Virus record (IMG/VR): IMGVR_UViG_3300031857_000844
Span: 1 to 31,972 of that record
Direction: 5' to 3' (one strand)
DNA: 31,972 nt
From: a virus
Positions 30,368 to 31,972 of this stretch are shown piece by piece. Both the position numbers and the translations under genes were made by a program. Below the pieces are notes generated by a model. The model saw only the letters and a list, made by a program, of their open reading frames with translations, was not told the origin of the DNA and did no database searches. How positions within the stretch are numbered: the stretch's first letter is position 1; each line of letters starts with the position of its first letter.

Positions 30368-30698
30368 TTTTATTACCCACTTCCTTAACAGGAGCTTCTT
30401 TCTTTTCCTGTTTTTCTTGATGTCTAACTAATTTATCTTTTATGGCAGTAAGACCAAGATCTTGCAGTCTATTAAAATCATCAACCTGAGATAGACCTTT
30501 ATTATAAAGACTACTTCTAAACCAAAGTCCAACTGGAATTAAATACAAGCCGCCTTCCTCTGCTTCGATCAAAGTTCCTTGGTTGTTAGCTAGTATGGTT
30601 GCTTTTTTAGCTGTTACCCACTCTCTACTAGAAGCGTCTAAAGCTTCGCTATTTATGATTTGATCCAACTTAACTTTTATTCCCATATCTTTTTTCAT
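30276..30698 (-). CDS. Unknown protein with disordered basic tail
   Basis: 140 residues, ATG overlapping the preceding TGA (TGATG); a second Met at codon 5 is possible. Residues 1-85 look folded (VKLDQIINSEALDASSREWV, TILANNQGTLIEAEEGGLYL, PVGLWFRSSLYNKGLSQVDD, LQDLGLTAIKDKLV); residues 95-140 are Lys/Glu/Gln-rich and disordered. The long tail is read in a different frame from the first 30 codons of the HNH gene, so 92 bases serve two proteins. No family recognised. The composition of the tail may partly be dictated by the overlap. Confidence 0.57.
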   Translation of the reverse strand: MKKDMGIKVKLDQIINSEALDASSREWVTAKKATILANNQGTLIEAEEGGLYLIPVGLWFRSSLYNKGLSQVDDFNRLQDLGLTAIKDKLVRHQEKQEKKEAPVKEVGNKNGQEIRSQNNVSTKKADKTVAPNIESEKKD

Positions 30699-30982
30699 CA
30701 GTCTTCCTTTTTATTTTTTATAACAGCTCTGTACCCACAAGCAGCACCGCATAATTCTAATGATCCCATTGGTAATAGAGACACTTTAACTTTAGCCCCA
30801 CAACTAGGACATTCCTTTTCAACAGACTTCTTAATCTTGGGAGTCTCAACTTTCTCAACTTTACCAGTTTTTTCCTTTTCTCGCAACAACTTTTTTAATT
30901 TAGCATTTTCCTCTTTTAATTCCTTAACTTGTCTTTCAAGTGCGTACTCAAACTCTAGGTTAGCCTTGCGATTCCTTCCCAT
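30698..30982 (-). CDS. Coiled-coil zinc-ribbon protein
   Basis: 94 residues; ATG with AAAGGAGA 3-5 bases upstream, 23 bases inside the preceding gene. Residues 8-37 form a coiled coil (LEFEYALERQVKELKEENAK and on), then a Lys-rich linker, and a C-terminal metal site CPSCGAKVKV ... ELCGAACGYR with Cys58, Cys61, Cys78 and Cys82. A dimer carrying zinc ribbons, likely to touch DNA, RNA polymerase or RNA, is inferred. Phage transcription factors and helper proteins of this type exist, but I cannot name this one. It begins an overlap chain that runs through the HNH gene to the MazG-like gene. Confidence 0.66.
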   Translation of the reverse strand: MGRNRKANLEFEYALERQVKELKEENAKLKKLLREKEKTGKVEKVETPKIKKSVEKECPSCGAKVKVSLLPMGSLELCGAACGYRAVIKNKKED

Positions 30983-31511
30983 GACTCTCCTTTACGGAAT
31001 AACCATTTTCGTTAATTCTATGCTCCTCAAACCTAACTTTACCTTGTTGGATTAAAGAACGTATATTTCTTTGTTTCTCTGAAAGCTGGCTCGTCCCAAC
31101 CTTTATCTCAAGAAACACAATCTCATCCTCTGAAAAAACGACGTAATCGATTGGTCGAAACATCGGCACGAGATCTTTTACATTGTACTTAAAATCTTCA
31201 TGAAATGGAAGAACATTCTCAGAAATTAATCCAAGTCTCACGCTTTTACTTTGTTGCTGAGATTTAAGCTCAGAAAGCTCTTTTTCAATCTTGGAATAGT
31301 CTTCTTTAAGATGGTGTATCTTAGCTTCTTTTTCCCCAACAATCTCTCGGAAATGAGCCATGGGGATAATTGAGCCGTAATCTGGCACAAGCTTTTTATA
31401 AGCCTCTAATTGCTTTTTGTAAGAGTCTATGGTTTCTTTATGTTTTACAATTTGCTTAGCGTAAACATAAACCAAACATAGAATACAAATTAGAAATGCT
31501 ATAGCAGACAC
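30960..31511 (-). CDS. Membrane-anchored Holliday-junction-resolvase-like endonuclease
   Basis: 183 residues from the GTG at 31,511, which shares a base with the preceding TAG and has GAAGG 6 bases upstream; a TTG six codons earlier has no such site. Residues 2-18 (SAIAFLICILCLVYVYA) are a membrane anchor; 25-88 a coiled coil (KETIDSYKKQLEAYKKLV...ELSELKSQQQ); 92-165 the nuclease: LGLISENVLPFHEDFKYN, RPIDYVVF, EIVFLEIKVG, LSEKQRNIRSLIQQGKVRFE. Asp122 (PID) and Glu135-x-Lys137 (LEIK) are the PD-(D/E)xK residues. The pattern is that of the Endonuc_Holl family (COG4741), described as a secreted or membrane endonuclease related to archaeal Holliday resolvases. Possible roles: processing of phage DNA at the membrane or exclusion of incoming DNA; inferred. 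Confidence 0.8.
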   Translation of the reverse strand: MSAIAFLICILCLVYVYAKQIVKHKETIDSYKKQLEAYKKLVPDYGSIIPMAHFREIVGEKEAKIHHLKEDYSKIEKELSELKSQQQSKSVRLGLISENVLPFHEDFKYNVKDLVPMFRPIDYVVFSEDEIVFLEIKVGTSQLSEKQRNIRSLIQQGKVRFEEHRINENGYSVKESHGKESQG

Positions 31512-31729
31512 TAGATACCTTCGTGACAATAATTAATTACGTCTTCATATACATCTAACATGTACTGTATTTTAAAAGTACCCTCTGTTACACACGGTCC
31601 AAACTCCGGATATTCGTTATCGCAATATCTAATGATAACAAAACCATGCCCATCTCGCACAGTTTCAAAAACTCTTCCAGTTTTTGTAGAATAGTAAATA
31701 CCTTCTATCTCACTTGCGCTCTTTAACAT
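31511..31729 (-). CDS. Small acidic protein, unknown
   Basis: 72 residues from the ATG at 31,729, chosen because GGGAGGG sits 6 bases upstream; a TTG and an ATG earlier in frame have no such site. Sequence MLKSASEIEGIYYSTKTGRV, FETVRDGHGFVIIRYCDNEY, PEFGPCVTEGTFKIQYMLDV then YEDVINYCHEGI. Alternating strands and an acidic helix suggest a small alpha/beta protein with three Cys. Phage peptides with I-Y-x-S-T-K-T-G-R and F-V-I-I-R-x-C-D-x-E-Y-P-E-x-G-P are familiar, but without function. It is coupled to the nuclease (TAGTG). Confidence 0.62.
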   Translation of the reverse strand: MLKSASEIEGIYYSTKTGRVFETVRDGHGFVIIRYCDNEYPEFGPCVTEGTFKIQYMLDVYEDVINYCHEGI

Positions 31730-31883
31730 CGTACACCCTCCCATCAATATAAACAATATTTGTTTTTAAACTAGTCTTTGATACAAACTCAGTGGCTATA
31801 ATCCAGCCAACTATAGAAAGCGTTAGCACAAAAGAAATATAAAACCCAACTAAAAAACTTGTAGTGCATTTAATTAGTCTCAT
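31710..31883 (-). CDS. Small single-span membrane peptide
   Basis: 57 residues starting MRLIKCTTSFLVGFYISFVL and continuing TLSIVGWIIATEF. The ATG overlaps the TGA of the DUF3310-type gene (ATGA at 31,880-31,883). One membrane span (about residues 8-31) is followed by KTNIVYIDGRVYDVKERK, a short basic beta hairpin that would lie on the other side of the membrane or in the periplasm. The last 20 bases overlap the next gene. Typical of small early membrane proteins of phages; role unknown. Confidence 0.62.
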   Translation of the reverse strand: MRLIKCTTSFLVGFYISFVLTLSIVGWIIATEFVSKTSLKTNIVYIDGRVYDVKERK

Positions 31884-31972
31884 TTGTTCCCCATCTCGGC
31901 TATAAGCTTGTCTAAGTAAACCTTAGCTTTTTTCAAATCTTCTACACCATTCTTTTCTTTATAACGCCATAC
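31880..31972 (-). CDS. C-terminal end of a DUF3310-type protein (5' partial)
   Basis: Thirty residues, open to the right window edge: VWRYKEKNGVEDLKKAKVYL then DKLIAEMGNK. The W-R-Y/A-x-x-K-x-G-x-E-D-L-K-K-A-x-x-Y-L-x-x-L-I pattern is the characteristic C-terminus of the DUF3310 family (SaV-like), common in T7-like and other phages next to replication genes, function unsettled. It marks the minus operon as continuing beyond this window. Confidence 0.72.
   Translation of the reverse strand, partial: VWRYKEKNGVEDLKKAKVYLDKLIAEMGNK

Overview
This window is a 32-kb piece of an AT-rich, tightly packed genome of a tailed double-stranded DNA phage, most likely of the podovirus type. It shows a string of tail appendage proteins, a head-tail adaptor, a very large tail nozzle-like protein, and a block of Ala/Gln-rich internal (ejection) proteins with glycine zippers. 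Genes are separated by a few bases or joined by ATGA or TAATG overlaps. There are no ribosomal or metabolic host genes, no tRNAs that I can see, and no integrase. The host cannot be named from the sequence; a secreted ClpP-like protease and a possible outer-membrane barrel suggest, but do not prove, a Gram-negative host. Terminase, portal, capsid, replication genes and any RNA polymerase lie outside the window.

Layout. (1) 1-12,196, plus strand: an 11-12 kb appendage module with at least five fibre- or spike-like genes (1-2812 partial, 4340-7189, 8640-9791, 9832-11097, 11097-12080), plus fibre-assembly chaperone-like proteins, a small membrane protein and several small virion proteins. (2) 12,238-18,580, plus: a Met-rich acidic protein with a CxxCxGxGCxxC cluster, the head-tail adaptor, the 1442-residue nozzle-like protein and a small partner. 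(3) 18,581-18,983: a 403-bp stretch without genes that folds into several hairpins, one resembling a terminator. (4) 19,013-26,321, plus: four ejection-protein candidates, a small GNAT-like protein among them, and a holin-accessory (XhlA-like) protein at the end. (5) 31,972-26,311, minus: a convergent operon of small genes with a DUF3310 end, membrane peptides, a membrane-anchored Holliday-resolvase-like nuclease, a zinc-ribbon protein, an HNH nuclease, a MazG-like NTP pyrophosphohydrolase, a secreted ClpP-like serine protease, and several unknowns.

Control. The 11-base core CACCCTTATAT occurs three times on the plus strand, each time just before the first gene of a block (7246, 12,238, 19,013). 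It resembles the promoter of the T7-like Syn5 RNA polymerase (CACCCGTAA), so I infer late promoters read by a phage-encoded single-subunit RNA polymerase. A strong hairpin terminator at 9799-9823 closes the first block. The minus-strand operon has no copy of this motif within the window and is probably transcribed from a promoter beyond base 31,972. The two directions converge at 26,311-26,321, where the last two genes overlap.

Most interesting: the shared promoter, the structured non-coding region at 18.6-19.0 kb, the secreted ClpP-like protease with a Glu where the catalytic Asp is expected, a fibre fused to a chaperone-like N-domain, and a hydrophobic secretion-signal-like reading frame that overlaps a barrel-like gene lacking its own signal.
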